Of a stretch of DNA of 64,000 bases, positions 1 through 9,193 are shown piece after piece. The translations under genes and the position numbers were made by a program. The stretch is from NCBI GenBank assembly GCA_019429445.1, contig JAHYIW010000006.1, forward strand, positions 49,381 through 113,380, written 5' to 3'. Source of the DNA: Desulfuromonadaceae bacterium (GTDB lineage: Bacteria; Desulfobacterota; Desulfuromonadia; Desulfuromonadales; JAHYIW01). Every line of letters begins with the position of its first letter. Within the stretch, counting starts at the first letter, position 1. The notes below the pieces were generated by a model. That model had not been told where the DNA came from, did no database searches, and was given only the letters and a program-made list of their open reading frames with translations.

Positions 1-35
1 TCTACATTGCCGGGGCACTTGAAGAAGCGCATTAA
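1..35 (+). CDS. atpB: ATP synthase Fo subunit a, C-terminal end (partial)
   Basis: Only the last ten codons are in the window, reading YIAGALEEAH followed by TAA at 33-35. This tail resembles the C-terminus of subunit a from Geobacter-type ATP synthases, and the next gene is the c subunit, which is the usual Fo order a then c. Subunit a forms the proton or sodium half-channels beside the c-ring in the inner membrane. The call rests on the short tail plus context. Confidence 0.75.
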   Translation, partial: YIAGALEEAH

Positions 36-105
36 TTCGCTGCGGCGAATCAGGTCCTATATTATTTAGGAACAATAAACCCACAGTTTCAGAAGGAGTA
101 AAACA

Positions 106-372
106 ATGGAATTTTTCGCATGGTGTGTAATGGCAGCAGGTATCGGCATGGGTCTCGGTTCTTTCGGTACCGGTATCGGTCAAGGTCTGGCAATTCAGAA
201 AGCTGTTGAAGGCGTTGCGCGTAATCCGGGCGCCAGTGGCAAGATCCTGACCACGATGATGATCGGTCTGGCGATGATCGAGTCTCTGGCCATCTACGTG
301 TTCGTTGTGGCGATGATCATCCTCTTCGCTAACCCCTTCACCGACAAAGTGGTTGAACTGCTCGCCAAGTAA
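106..372 (+). CDS. atpE: ATP synthase Fo subunit c
   Basis: The 88-residue protein is two transmembrane helices joined by a polar loop ([12 protein letters not shown], about residues 32-43), the normal c-subunit hairpin and length. Multiple copies form the rotating ring of the F-type ATP synthase. The ion-binding carboxylate is Glu59 in helix 2 (MIESLAIY). Gln26 in helix 1, Ser60 and Tyr64 are also present; these line up with the Gln/Glu/Ser/Tyr set known to bind sodium in Ilyobacter-type c-rings, though the Val and Thr of that set are Met57 and Leu61 here. A strong ribosome site (AGAAGGAG) sits about 10 bases before the ATG. It lies 70 bp after atpB and is followed by a strong terminator, so it is the last gene of its transcript. 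Confidence 0.97.
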   Translation: MEFFAWCVMAAGIGMGLGSFGTGIGQGLAIQKAVEGVARNPGASGKILTTMMIGLAMIESLAIYVFVVAMIILFANPFTDKVVELLAK

Positions 373-392
373 TTCGGCAACTGCGACAGTGT

Positions 393-429
393 AAAAAAAG
401 AGCGTGCCCTGGTGGCACGCTCTTTTTTT
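393..429. terminator. Bidirectional rho-independent terminator
   Basis: A GC-rich stem (AGAGCGTGCC with GGCACGCTCT, loop CTGGT) is flanked by an A-run on the left and a T-run on the right, so it can end both the atpE transcript on the plus strand and the lipoprotein operon arriving on the minus strand. Confidence 0.93.
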
Positions 430-455
430 GTGAGAATATTTCAGGCTGGCGTCAG

Positions 456-620
456 CTATTGCATTTTTTCACCCAGGCGTTCCAAGCCCTCGCCGGTCTT
501 TTCAATCCCTTTTTCGATCCCCTTCCCCGCCTTGGTGAGGTCTTTTTCCAACCCCTTGACGGTATTGCAGCCGCTGACGCTAAACAGCACAATCAGCAGG
601 ATCGCCCACTGCTTAATCAT
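456..620 (-). CDS. Entericidin-like small lipoprotein
   Basis: A 54-residue protein with a basic N-terminus, a hydrophobic stretch and a lipobox (VSGC, Cys18), so it should be lipid-modified and processed by signal peptidase II. After the Cys it reads NTVKGLEKDLTKAGKGIEK, the pattern of entericidin A/B (EcnAB) peptides: a short amphipathic helix anchored in the membrane. Entericidins of enterobacteria form a small toxin/antidote pair linked to stationary-phase lysis; the role in this lineage is not known. The ribosome site AAGGAG lies 7 bases before the ATG. It is the last gene of the ileS-lspA set, 15 bp after a broken paralogue, and just ahead of the shared terminator. Confidence 0.85.
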   Translation of the reverse strand: MIKQWAILLIVLFSVSGCNTVKGLEKDLTKAGKGIEKGIEKTGEGLERLGEKMQ

Positions 621-635
621 TGTGGTATCTCCTTC

Positions 636-794
636 TTATTTGACAGAATCCTTGATTACGCGACCGGTTTCAGAGAATCCGGTACCGATCTCCTTGCCGA
701 CCTCGCGTCAATCATTTTTCAAGCCGCGACCGGTTTCGCAGCCGCACAGACCCAAGGTCGTGAGCAGGCCGAAAATCAACAGCAACGATTTCAC
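636..794 (-). pseudogene. Entericidin-like lipoprotein with in-frame TGA
   Basis: Reads from a GTG that overlaps the lspA stop (GTGA) with ribosome site AGGAG: MKSLLLIFGLL, then a lipobox ending LCGC, then ETGRGLKND, an in-frame TGA at 708-710, and in the same frame REVGKEIGTGFSETGRVIKDSVK to TAA at 636. The part after the TGA is exactly what an entericidin-like helix should look like, so the reading frame was one 52-residue gene and the TGA is a nonsense substitution. A sequencing error, or recoding of UGA as selenocysteine, would also explain it; I see nothing that favours recoding. It is a paralogue of the intact gene at 456-620. Confidence 0.8.
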
Positions 795-1294
795 GGATTT
801 TCTCCTGAAGTCACGGTTCCTCCCTTTTTTACCCGTTCTGACAACCACATATCGAGCAGCAGCAAAGCGACCCCGATGCAGATTGCCGAGTCGGCAACAT
901 TAAAGGCCGGCCAATGGTAGCGGTACCAGTACACGTCGAGAAAATCGATAACCTCCCCGTAGCGCACCCGGTCAATCAGGTTGCCGAACGCTCCGGAAAA
1001 AATCAACACCAGCGACAGATTAAGCAATCTCTGGGTGGACGACAACTTGTTCAGATAGCAGAGGATACCGATTAAAGCAACGAGAGTAATGACGATAAAA
1101 AACGGAATCCGGATTGCGCTGTCCGCCAGAATACCGAACGCCGCGCCTTTGTTGCGAACGTAGGTGATGTTGAAAAAATTTTCGATCACCGTCACCGACT
1201 GATGCAGATAAAAGTTCCGGTCGATATAGAGTTTTGTCGCCTGATCGATAATCACAAGCAGCGGCGTGAGCACTAAAAGGAGCCGAAAACGCAT
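791..1294 (-). CDS. lspA: Lipoprotein signal peptidase (signal peptidase II)
   Basis: A 167-residue, four-helix inner-membrane aspartyl protease that cuts the signal peptide from diacylglyceryl-modified prolipoproteins. The family motifs are visible: NKGAAFGIL (residues 48-55), GNLIDR with catalytic Asp108, and FNVADS with catalytic Asp135. Length is normal. It starts 14 bp after ileS, the common ileS-lspA arrangement, and its stop codon overlaps the GTG of an entericidin-like lipoprotein gene, so the protease is co-translated with two of its likely substrates. Confidence 0.97.
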   Translation of the reverse strand: MRFRLLLVLTPLLVIIDQATKLYIDRNFYLHQSVTVIENFFNITYVRNKGAAFGILADSAIRIPFFIVITLVALIGILCYLNKLSSTQRLLNLSLVLIFSGAFGNLIDRVRYGEVIDFLDVYWYRYHWPAFNVADSAICIGVALLLLDMWLSERVKKGGTVTSGENP

Positions 1295-1308
1295 CGGTCA
1301 GCTCCCGA

Positions 1309-4083
1309 TCAACCGAGTGCCGTACGACAGCGGGTGCAGATGGTCGGGTGGTCGGTGTGGCTGCCGACCGTTTCCGCATAGTTCCAGCAGCGCTCACATT
1401 TTTTGCCTGCGGCCTTGTCGATGCGGATTTTCAACCCGCTGACTTGCTCACCGGCACAGCCGTCATTGAGCGTCTCACATACCTCGACTTGCGAGACAAT
1501 AAAGAAGGTCGCCAGCTCATCACGATAATCATAGAGCAATTGTTGCGCCGGTCCCTCGGCCGCGAGCAGCACCCTGGCGTCGAGGGAATGGCCGATGCGC
1601 TTGTCGCCGCGCGCAACTTCCAGCGCTTTCGACACGTCGGTCCGAATCTTCATCAGGCGCTCGTAGCGGGCTTCCAGTTCGCTGTCGATCAGCTTCAGCT
1701 CAAAACGCGGAAAGCGCGCCAGATGAACACTCACTTCGCGTTCACCGGGCAGTTCGGCCCAGATCTCGTCGGCAGTGAAGGCCAGGACCGGCGCAATCAA
1801 CCGGGTCAGCGCGTCGAGGATATAATACATGGCGGTCTGCGCGCTGCGCCGGGCGATGCTGGCAGCCGGAGCGATGTAGAGACGATCCTTGAGAATGTCG
1901 AGGTAAAAGGCACTCATGTCGACGGAACAAAAATTGTGTACCGCATGATAAAGGATGTGAAAATCGTAGTCTGCGTAAGCTTTTTCAACGCGGGAGGTCA
2001 ATCCCTCCAGTTTTGATAACGCCCAGCGATCGATTTCGACCAGCTCGCCGGGCGCGACCAGATCGGTTGCCGGGTTAAAATCGTGGAGATTGCCGAGAAT
2101 ATAGCGGGCGGTATTGCGAATGCGCCGATAGGCTTCCGACACCTGTTTGAGAATCGCGTCGCCAACGCGGGTATCGTTGCGATAATCCTGAGTGGCAACC
2201 CACAGGCGCAGAATTTCAGCGCCGAACTTGCTGATCACCTCTTCCGGTGAAACGACGTTGCCGATCGATTTTGACATCGGTCGCCCGTTCTGATCAAGGA
2301 CGAAGCCGTGAGTCAGAACCGCTTTATACGGAGCGACATCGCGGGTGCCGACCGACGCCAGCAGCGACGAGTGGAACCAGCCGCGATGCTGGTCGCTCCC
2401 CTCCAGGTACAGATCTGCCGGGGTTGACAGCTCCGGACGTTTTTCGACCACGGCGGCGTGTGACACACCGGAATCGAACCAGACATCAAGGATGTCCATC
2501 TCCTTGCGGAACTGGTCATGCCCGCAGGCCGGGCAAGTGGTGCCTGTCGGCATCAGTTCATGGGCTTCCTTTTCAAACCACTGGTCGCTGCCACCGTTTT
2601 CAAAAAGGTCGGCAACATAGTGCATGATCTTGCCGTCGGCAAGGGGTTCATCACACTTGGTACAGTAGAAAACAGTGATCGGCACCCCCCAGCTGCGTTG
2701 CCGGCTGATGCACCAGTCGGGACGACTCTCGATCATATTGTAGATGCGTTCGCGCCCCCAATGCGGAATCCACTGCACATCGTTGATATGCTGCAAAGCT
2801 TTGTCACGCAGGCCGTTCTTTGCCATTGAGATAAACCATTGCTCGGTCGCGCGAAAGATGATCGGTTTTTTGCAGCGCCAGCAGTGCGGATAGCTGTGCG
2901 ACAGGCTGCTCTGTTTGAGGAGTGCACCGACTTCTGTCAGTTTGGCGTTGACTGCGTCGTTCGCTTCGGCAACCTTGATGCCGCCAAAGAATTCAACCTC
3001 GGGGCGATAGCGGCCGTAATCATCGACCGGATTGTACACCTCCAGCCCGTAACGCAAACCGGCCACGTAGTCATCCTGGCCGTGACCGGGAGCAGTGTGA
3101 ACACAGCCGGTTCCCGCTTCGAGGGTGACATGGTCGCCGAGCATGATCAGCGACGGGCGATCGTAAAACGGGTGCTTGCAGTTCTTCTTGTCAAACAGTT
3201 CCCCGGAGAAGGTAGCCAGCACCTGATAATCATTGCTGCCAAGCTCCTTGAGTACCGCCGCGTGAAGCGCCTCGGCGAAGACCAGCACTTCGCCGTTGAC
3301 CGCAACCGCAACATAGTCAAGCTTGGGATTAAGGCACACACCGAGGTTGGCCGGGATCGTCCACGGGGTCGTCGTCCAGATGACAAAGGAAAGGGGCTTC
3401 CCCTGCAAGGAGGCTAGTTCCGCGGGGAGTTCGTCGAGATAGGGAAATTTGACAAAGATCGATACCGAGGTGTGTTCGGCATACTCGACTTCAGCCTCGG
3501 CCAGCGCGGTGACACATGACGAACACCAGTGCACCGGTTTTTTCCCCTTGTAGAGCGCGCCGCGCTCGGCAAAGCGGGCCAGTTCACGGGCGGTGGCGGC
3601 TTCATAGTCAGGGGTCATCGTCAGGTAGGGATGCTCCCAGTCGCCAAAGATGCCGAGACGCTGGAACTCCTCGCTCTGGATCCTGACCCATTCTGCGGCG
3701 TAGGCACGGCACTCCTTACGCACTTCCGCTTTGCTCATGTCGCGCTTCTTCTTGCCGAGCTGTTTGTCGACCATCAGTTCAATCGGCAGACCATGGCAGT
3801 CCCAACCGGGAACATAGGGCGCATAAAACCCTTGCATGCGGCGACTGCGAATGACGATGTCCTTGAGAATTTTGTTCAGCGCATGGCCGATATGGATATG
3901 TCCGTTGGCGTAAGGAGGACCGTCGTGCAGGGTAAAATTCGGCAGCTCGACGCCGCGCTCCTCGAGCTTGGCGTTAATGTCGATCTCCTGCCATTTTTTC
4001 TGCATTTCCGGTTCACGTTGCGGCAGATTGCCGCGCATCGGAAAATCGGTCACTGGCAAGTTCAGGGTGTCTTTGTAATCCAT
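1309..4083 (-). CDS. ileS: Isoleucyl-tRNA synthetase
   Basis: A 924-residue class I aminoacyl-tRNA synthetase that charges tRNA-Ile in the cytoplasm. The HIGH signature is at residues 64-67 ([12 protein letters not shown]), the KMSKS loop reads [10 protein letters not shown] near residue 600, an editing (CP1) domain lies between them, and a C-terminal zinc site is seen as [12 protein letters not shown]...CTRC. Length matches bacterial-type IleRS. Start is supported by AGGA a few bases before the ATG. It heads the ileS-lspA-lipoprotein operon. No T-box leader is evident in the 170 bp upstream. Confidence 0.98.
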   Translation of the reverse strand: MDYKDTLNLPVTDFPMRGNLPQREPEMQKKWQEIDINAKLEERGVELPNFTLHDGPPYANGHIHIGHALNKILKDIVIRSRRMQGFYAPYVPGWDCHGLPIELMVDKQLGKKKRDMSKAEVRKECRAYAAEWVRIQSEEFQRLGIFGDWEHPYLTMTPDYEAATARELARFAERGALYKGKKPVHWCSSCVTALAEAEVEYAEHTSVSIFVKFPYLDELPAELASLQGKPLSFVIWTTTPWTIPANLGVCLNPKLDYVAVAVNGEVLVFAEALHAAVLKELGSNDYQVLATFSGELFDKKNCKHPFYDRPSLIMLGDHVTLEAGTGCVHTAPGHGQDDYVAGLRYGLEVYNPVDDYGRYRPEVEFFGGIKVAEANDAVNAKLTEVGALLKQSSLSHSYPHCWRCKKPIIFRATEQWFISMAKNGLRDKALQHINDVQWIPHWGRERIYNMIESRPDWCISRQRSWGVPITVFYCTKCDEPLADGKIMHYVADLFENGGSDQWFEKEAHELMPTGTTCPACGHDQFRKEMDILDVWFDSGVSHAAVVEKRPELSTPADLYLEGSDQHRGWFHSSLLASVGTRDVAPYKAVLTHGFVLDQNGRPMSKSIGNVVSPEEVISKFGAEILRLWVATQDYRNDTRVGDAILKQVSEAYRRIRNTARYILGNLHDFNPATDLVAPGELVEIDRWALSKLEGLTSRVEKAYADYDFHILYHAVHNFCSVDMSAFYLDILKDRLYIAPAASIARRSAQTAMYYILDALTRLIAPVLAFTADEIWAELPGEREVSVHLARFPRFELKLIDSELEARYERLMKIRTDVSKALEVARGDKRIGHSLDARVLLAAEGPAQQLLYDYRDELATFFIVSQVEVCETLNDGCAGEQVSGLKIRIDKAAGKKCERCWNYAETVGSHTDHPTICTRCRTALG

Positions 4084-4255
4084 GGTTTCCTCCGCGCCGG
4101 TTCAGATAAAAATCAAGTGTAGCAACCTATCAAAACAGCACGATAAGTCAAGGGAAAAGCTGATTTAGCAGGGAGTTGCACGGTTAAAGAAAGAATCTCG
4201 GTGCAGGGGGCGTCAGGGAACATAGTTAACGATCAGAGCTCTGGACCCAAGGGGC

Positions 4256-5332
4256 TCAGGGCGGGCCGCCATGAAATTCCTGTAACCAGCTGGTAAAACG
4301 TTCTTTCGGACGGGTGGCCAGAATCCGGCTGAAAGTTTCCGGATTGTAAAGGTAAAGACAATGGCGGATGGTGGTGTAGGGTCTGAAGGAACTGTCGGGA
4401 TTTTCGAGCATGAAATTATCGCGATATTCACTGACAATTTTCAGGTTTTCGGTCAAACTTTTGTGCAGATCGGCTTTCTGGAAAGAATCGTCCAGCCTTA
4501 AAATCCCCTGCACAAAATCGTCAACCTTGTAATCCTCGAATTCGAAATCACGGAAAAAATGCGTGGCGATGCGCAGAAAGTTAAACGCATTGATGGTTTT
4601 GTCGCTGGTTGAGGAAGGTTCGCTAACTTCGCTGTTGGCGTCAGGCAATTCGACCACCGGCGCGACCGTGGCTTGCTGAATCAGCTCTCTGGTCGCATTG
4701 CGAATTTCCTTGAACTCCCGGTCAGCCAGTTCAAAAAGAGCGGAAAGAATATTAATCCGGCGCTTGAGATCGACCGGGATCGATTTTTTGTATTTGATCT
4801 TGTGATCGAGTACACTCCAGGCATCCTGAATCAATGACCTGATCTGGACTTCGAACGGAACATCGTTATATTGCGGGTATTTCTGTTGTGCGGCCAGTTC
4901 CTCATTCAGGACCAGATCCATATGCAGCCCTTTGTAGCCAAAGGATCCCTCCGTACTTTCGACAGCCGTAATCTTGTCAGTGACATCGATGATCCTGAAG
5001 TGCTTTTGCAGCACCTCCGAAACGGCGGCGATCTGGTCCTCATATAGACAGACCACACGGATGCCGATCAAGTCGGACAGATAGTCCTTGATCTCGTAGG
5101 GTTGTTCATCCGTTTCGAGCTTGCTCTGATACTTGCGGTGGAATTTTTTGATGCATTCTTCCCGGTCCTTGACCCGCCCCTCGATTTTAGTCACCTCACC
5201 GACCCGGGCGTCTTTAAGCAGTGTGCCGACAAGGCTGATGTAATCTTTGCAGACCTTCTCCAGCCGGGGGCGATTGCTGTCGTAAAATTTGCGAAAGCGG
5301 TGCTTTTCTTTGGCGAAGTCCAGAGAGGCCAC
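4256..5332 (-). CDS. RelA/SpoT-domain protein, probable (p)ppGpp synthetase
   Basis: The N-terminal half (about residues 30-185) is a RelA/SpoT nucleotidyltransferase domain: GRVKDREECIKKFHRKY, DLIGIRVVCLYEDQI, FGYKGLHMDLVL and EVQIRSLIQDAWSVLDHKIKYK match the substrate-binding and ExQIR motifs of alarmone synthetases. There is no HD hydrolase domain and no TGS/ACT region, so it is not a full RelA or SpoT. The C-terminal 170 residues (after a linker rich in Ser/Thr/Pro near 220-240) are helical and unrecognised, which makes it longer than typical small alarmone synthetases of about 210-260 residues. GTG start, with AAGGAG seven bases upstream. Expected product is pppGpp or ppGpp from GTP/GDP and ATP; catalytic activity is inferred. 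Confidence 0.82.
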   Translation of the reverse strand: MASLDFAKEKHRFRKFYDSNRPRLEKVCKDYISLVGTLLKDARVGEVTKIEGRVKDREECIKKFHRKYQSKLETDEQPYEIKDYLSDLIGIRVVCLYEDQIAAVSEVLQKHFRIIDVTDKITAVESTEGSFGYKGLHMDLVLNEELAAQQKYPQYNDVPFEVQIRSLIQDAWSVLDHKIKYKKSIPVDLKRRINILSALFELADREFKEIRNATRELIQQATVAPVVELPDANSEVSEPSSTSDKTINAFNFLRIATHFFRDFEFEDYKVDDFVQGILRLDDSFQKADLHKSLTENLKIVSEYRDNFMLENPDSSFRPYTTIRHCLYLYNPETFSRILATRPKERFTSWLQEFHGGPP

Positions 5333-5445
5333 AACAGGCTCCTTAAAGCGAGGGAAATCCAGAACAATCCAAACGAATTTTTACAAAGATGCAGAGGAGT
5401 GTCAAGCCTGCGCCGACAGCAAGCGGTCAGGGATTGATCGTACTG

Positions 5446-6699
5446 TCATCTGGTGTCAGCGTGAATCGTTGCGGCCGACAGACCGGCAAGCCAGCCGGTT
5501 GAAAATGCGGCCTGGAGATTGAATCCGCCGGTATCGGCCTGAAGGTCGAGTACCTCGCCGGCAAAGTAAAGTCCGTCAACGATTTTAGAGGCCATGGTGC
5601 GGGGATCGATGTCCTTGACCGACACGCCTCCGGCGGTAACGATCGCCTCATCGAGCGGGCGATGACCATTTACCTGAATGATGAAGTTTTTCATCCAGCA
5701 GCGCAACTGCTTTCTTTCCACCGCAGTGACGCTATGTCCAAGACGTCCGTCGGGGATTCCGGTCATCGCCAGACAGGCGGGAATCATCGCCATCGGCAGC
5801 AAACCGCGCAGAATGTTTTTTAACTCTTCCTGGTGACGCTGCTGAAAATCCCGCAGCAGCCGGGCATCGAGTTTTTTGTCATTGAGGGCCGGTTTGAGAT
5901 CAAGATGCAGTTCGACCTTTTGCTCCTCATTGAGCGCATCGACCACCGCGCCACTGATCGTCAGAATCACCGGGCCGGAAATCCCCGTATCGGTAAAGGT
6001 CAGTTCACCGAACTCTTCCCGCACCTTTTTACCGTTCACAAAAAGCGCCGCGTTGATGTTTTTCAGCTGAAGTCCGTTCAACAGCAAAATAGCTGGATCG
6101 CTCGACGTCAACGGGACCAGCGACGGGCGGATCGGCACCAGGCGATGGCCCACGGCGGTGGCCAGACGGTAACCGTCGCCGGTTGAACCAGTGTCGGGAT
6201 ATGATGCGCCTCCCGTCGCGACGATAACCGCGGCGGCGGCAATCATGTTGTCGTTGACCACCACGCCGATGATTTTACCCTGGTCACTCACCAGGAGTGC
6301 GACCGTCGCACCGGTTCTGACCTTGACCCCGAACGATTTAACCCACGCCACCAGCACGTCAACAACATCGCCCGCCCTGCCACTTTCGGGGAAGACCCGC
6401 CCTCCCCGTTCGGTGACCACCGGCAGACCGATAGAGGCAAATAATGCGAGCAACTCTTTGCTGAAAAAGCGGTGGAAGGCTTGGCGGAGAAAGCGTCCAT
6501 TTATCCCGAAATGGGCAATAAACTCTGGAAGATCGGCGGTATTGGTGAGGTTGCAGCGCCCCTTTCCGGTAATGCAGAGTTTCAGCCCCGGACGTTTTTT
6601 CTTTTCGAGGAGCAGAACCCTGGCCCCGTTTTGCGCCGCAGTCCCGGCAGCCAGAAGCCCCGCCGCGCCGCCGCCAATGATAATGATTGGTTTTTGCAT
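5446..6699 (-). CDS. BaiN/HI0933 (YhiN) family FAD-dependent oxidoreductase
   Basis: A 417-residue flavoprotein. The start chosen is MQKPIIIIGGGAAG, since the dinucleotide-binding GxGxxG motif normally begins within a few residues of the N-terminus; a longer frame to 6912 exists but would run into the divergent asd promoter. Other family marks are LLLEKKKRPGLKLCITGKGRCNLTN (in two pieces: LLLEKKKRPGLK, then GKGRCNLTN near residue 45), VIVATGGASYPDTGSTGDGY and the C-terminal FAGEVLDLQADTGGFNLQ. The substrate of this family is generally unknown. It stands alone and is divergent from asd. Confidence 0.9.
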   Translation of the reverse strand: MQKPIIIIGGGAAGLLAAGTAAQNGARVLLLEKKKRPGLKLCITGKGRCNLTNTADLPEFIAHFGINGRFLRQAFHRFFSKELLALFASIGLPVVTERGGRVFPESGRAGDVVDVLVAWVKSFGVKVRTGATVALLVSDQGKIIGVVVNDNMIAAAAVIVATGGASYPDTGSTGDGYRLATAVGHRLVPIRPSLVPLTSSDPAILLLNGLQLKNINAALFVNGKKVREEFGELTFTDTGISGPVILTISGAVVDALNEEQKVELHLDLKPALNDKKLDARLLRDFQQRHQEELKNILRGLLPMAMIPACLAMTGIPDGRLGHSVTAVERKQLRCWMKNFIIQVNGHRPLDEAIVTAGGVSVKDIDPRTMASKIVDGLYFAGEVLDLQADTGGFNLQAAFSTGWLAGLSAATIHADTR

Positions 6700-6858
6700 G
6701 GCTGATTCATAGCATAAATCCGGGCAAAGATGGTCGAAATTTATGTGCGCGGGGTGATCAGCGAACGACTTGATCAGTAAATTGCGTTGAAAAGTTTTCC
6801 ATTTCAGATATAATCCACCACCTTGAATAACAAATTCTCCACAGAAGGAGTCAAAACA

Positions 6859-7956
6859 ATGAAAGTCGGTATTGTTGGTTGGCGAGGGATGGTCGGGTCG
6901 GTTCTGCTGCAACGCATGCAGGAGGAAAAGGATTTCGAATTTATCGAGCCGGTGTTTTTTTCTACCTCACAGGCAGGGCAACCGGCACCGTTTGCTGCGG
7001 GAACCTTGCAACGTGCGGATGACATTGAGCAGCTGAACAAGCTTGACGCCATTATCACCTGTCAGGGGGGTGATTACACTAAAGCCGTGCATCCGCAACT
7101 GCGTGCTGCCGGTTGGCAGGGCTACTGGATCGATGCCGCTTCGACCTTACGCATGGCAGATAATGCCGTCATTATTCTCGACCCGGTCAATCAACACGTC
7201 ATTGACGCCGCCTTGACCAGCGGCATCAAGGACTACATCGGCGGCAACTGTACCGTCAGCCTGATGTTGATGGCGCTGGGTGGCCTGTTTCGTGCCGGGT
7301 TGATCGAGTGGATGACCGCGATGACCTATCAGGCCGCGTCCGGGGCGGGCGCGCCGAACATGCGCGAACTCATCAGTCAGATGGGGGGGCTGCATGACAG
7401 CGTCGCCACACTGCTGGCTGATCCCGCAGCGTCGATTCTGGATATCGATCGTCAGATCACGACGACACTGAACGGCAACGTTCTGCCGACAGAAAACTTC
7501 GGTTTCCCGCTCGCTGGCAGCCTGTTACCGTGGATCGACCGTGAAGTCGAAGACGGTCAGAGCCGTGAAGAATGGAAAGGATTGGTTGAAACCAACAAGA
7601 TCCTCGGATCCGAGCAAATGATCCCGGTTGACGGGCTGTGCGTCCGCATCGGGGCGATGCGTTGTCACAGCCAGGCGCTGACCATTAAACTGAAAAAAGA
7701 TCTACCAATGGCAGAGATTGAGGAGCTGATTCGCACCCACAATCAGTGGGTTGAACTGGTGCCGAACACCAAGGCCGATTCGCTGGCGCGGCTCACCCCG
7801 ACCGCGGTATCAGGAACCTTGACCGTGCCGGTCGGGCGTTTGCGCAAGATGAACATGGGGCCAGAGTATCTGTCCGCGTTCACGGTCGGCGATCAGTTGT
7901 TGTGGGGGGCGGCGGAACCGCTGCGCCGCATGATCCGGCTGCTGATCGAGCGTTGA
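6859..7956 (+). CDS. asd: Aspartate-semialdehyde dehydrogenase
   Basis: A 365-residue NADP-dependent enzyme converting aspartyl phosphate to aspartate semialdehyde, the branch point to lysine/diaminopimelate, methionine and threonine. The N-terminal [17 protein letters not shown] is the Rossmann motif of the Gram-negative Asd subgroup, [16 protein letters not shown] holds the catalytic Cys, and [16 protein letters not shown] is the substrate-binding His region. A 12-codon longer frame exists, but GAAGGAG lies 9 bases before this ATG. A terminator follows, so it appears monocistronic. Confidence 0.97.
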   Translation: MKVGIVGWRGMVGSVLLQRMQEEKDFEFIEPVFFSTSQAGQPAPFAAGTLQRADDIEQLNKLDAIITCQGGDYTKAVHPQLRAAGWQGYWIDAASTLRMADNAVIILDPVNQHVIDAALTSGIKDYIGGNCTVSLMLMALGGLFRAGLIEWMTAMTYQAASGAGAPNMRELISQMGGLHDSVATLLADPAASILDIDRQITTTLNGNVLPTENFGFPLAGSLLPWIDREVEDGQSREEWKGLVETNKILGSEQMIPVDGLCVRIGAMRCHSQALTIKLKKDLPMAEIEELIRTHNQWVELVPNTKADSLARLTPTAVSGTLTVPVGRLRKMNMGPEYLSAFTVGDQLLWGAAEPLRRMIRLLIER

Positions 7957-7978
7957 CTTAATGCGCTACCATGTACAC

Positions 7979-8012
7979 AAAAAAACGGGAGCCCGCAGGC
8001 CCCCGTTTTTTT
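7979..8012 (+). terminator. Rho-independent terminator after asd
   Basis: AACGGGAGCC - CGCA - GGCCCCCGTT hairpin with a T-run on the right and an A-run on the left; it can serve asd and the convergent hydrolase gene. Confidence 0.9.
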
Positions 8013-8019
8013 GTGTGCT

Positions 8020-8844
8020 TCAGACGGCAACGGCGACGGAACGAAACAGCGTCGGCTTGATCACGCTCAAACTCTCCAGAAATGCCAGCAGACAGCGGTT
8101 GACAGCGTGCGCGCATTCCAGATTAAAGAGATGACCACCGCCGCGAATGACATGATGAACAAATGGCATGCCGAGCGTGGCGGGCGGCGGAGCAATGGTG
8201 TCACGATCACCGAACAGCGCCAGCATCGGCAACGGGCAACGCTGTGCAATTTCGTTCCAGTTGAGGCGTCGGGTGCAGGCGGACATGGTGCGCGCCAATG
8301 CTGTGGAAGAACAACTTTCGATCCATTGGCGAATCTCTCCGGCCAAACCGCGCCCGACGAGGGTCGCCCCCGCATGAGGCAGAAACTCCTGGCAAAGACC
8401 GTCGATAGCCGCGCGGCGTTGACCATCACGCGCCAACTCCTCAAGCGCCAGACGCCGCGCGCAGTCCGCGCTACTCTGCTCCACGATCGGAGGCGCCAAC
8501 AGGCAAGTCCCCGCGACACGTTGAGGATATTTGGCGAGCAGTTCCAGAATCACCGCGTTGCCGGATGAGGCACCAATCATCACCGCCCGCCCGATACCAA
8601 GGCAATTCATCAACTTAATAATGTCATCCGCATGGGTCGAGAGAGTAAAAGAGGCGTCCCCCGACTGGCTCGCGCCGAATCCGCGCAGGTCTGGCGCAAT
8701 CACCCGATATCCCGCCTGTGCCAGAGTTGCGCATTGCTCACGCCACATGCGCCGGTCAAGAGGGAACCCGTGAATCAAAAGGACTGCCGGGCCACTGCCA
8801 AGGTCATCGTAATCCAGTTTGAAATTATCAATTTGTACATTCAT
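8020..8844 (-). CDS. Alpha/beta hydrolase
   Basis: A 274-residue alpha/beta-hydrolase fold protein: oxyanion-hole HGFPLDRRMW (about residues 25-34), the strand-turn ALRGFGxS equivalent (DLRGFGASQS), the nucleophile elbow GASSGN with the central Ser, a late Asp (FGDRDTIAP) and His (GGGHLFNLE). It resembles haloperoxidase/BioH-like esterases; the substrate cannot be told from sequence. It is convergent with asd and shares its terminator region; no operon partner. Confidence 0.88.
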   Translation of the reverse strand: MNVQIDNFKLDYDDLGSGPAVLLIHGFPLDRRMWREQCATLAQAGYRVIAPDLRGFGASQSGDASFTLSTHADDIIKLMNCLGIGRAVMIGASSGNAVILELLAKYPQRVAGTCLLAPPIVEQSSADCARRLALEELARDGQRRAAIDGLCQEFLPHAGATLVGRGLAGEIRQWIESCSSTALARTMSACTRRLNWNEIAQRCPLPMLALFGDRDTIAPPPATLGMPFVHHVIRGGGHLFNLECAHAVNRCLLAFLESLSVIKPTLFRSVAVAV

Positions 8845-8869
8845 GGGATTCTCCGAAATCGTTGAGGGT

Positions 8870-9170
8870 TAGAGCATCTTTCCGGAGCATATGGCAATGA
8901 TTATACCAGTGTTTGATCTGTTTATCAAAAATCGGATAGTTATTATGTTTCAGTAAGTTAAAAAGTTTTCTTAGATACTGGAACGATCAACGGCTGGAAA
9001 ATTCTTTTGCAGAACAGCAAAAGCGTTATACAAAAAAGAATATAATTATCATCTGGCGCATTTTATAACACAAGTGATAACGACAATTATTATGTTATTT
9101 CAGTGAGTTAGGGTTTAATGTGAAGAGATATACGCGGTTTTTCGCAAAAACAAAAGAGGATCGATACGGT
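8870..9170. other. AT-rich non-coding gap
   Basis: About 300 bp with no plausible gene in six frames and lower GC than the flanks. It holds two similar blocks, TTATTATGTTTCAGTAAGTTA at about 8939 and ATTATTATGTTATTTCAGTGAG at about 9085, which may be an old direct repeat. The hydrolase promoter (minus strand) should lie near 8870-8950. Confidence 0.5.
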
Positions 9171-9192
9171 TTTTTTGCAGGTATGCAAAAAA
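9171..9192 (-). terminator. Possible terminator hairpin after the GspE/PilB gene
   Basis: Perfect 9-bp inverted repeat TTTTTTGCA / TGCAAAAAA around GGTA, immediately after the stop of the minus-strand ATPase gene. The stem is AT-rich, so it is weak as a classical terminator, but its T-run is correctly placed. Confidence 0.5.
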
Positions 9193-9193
9193 G

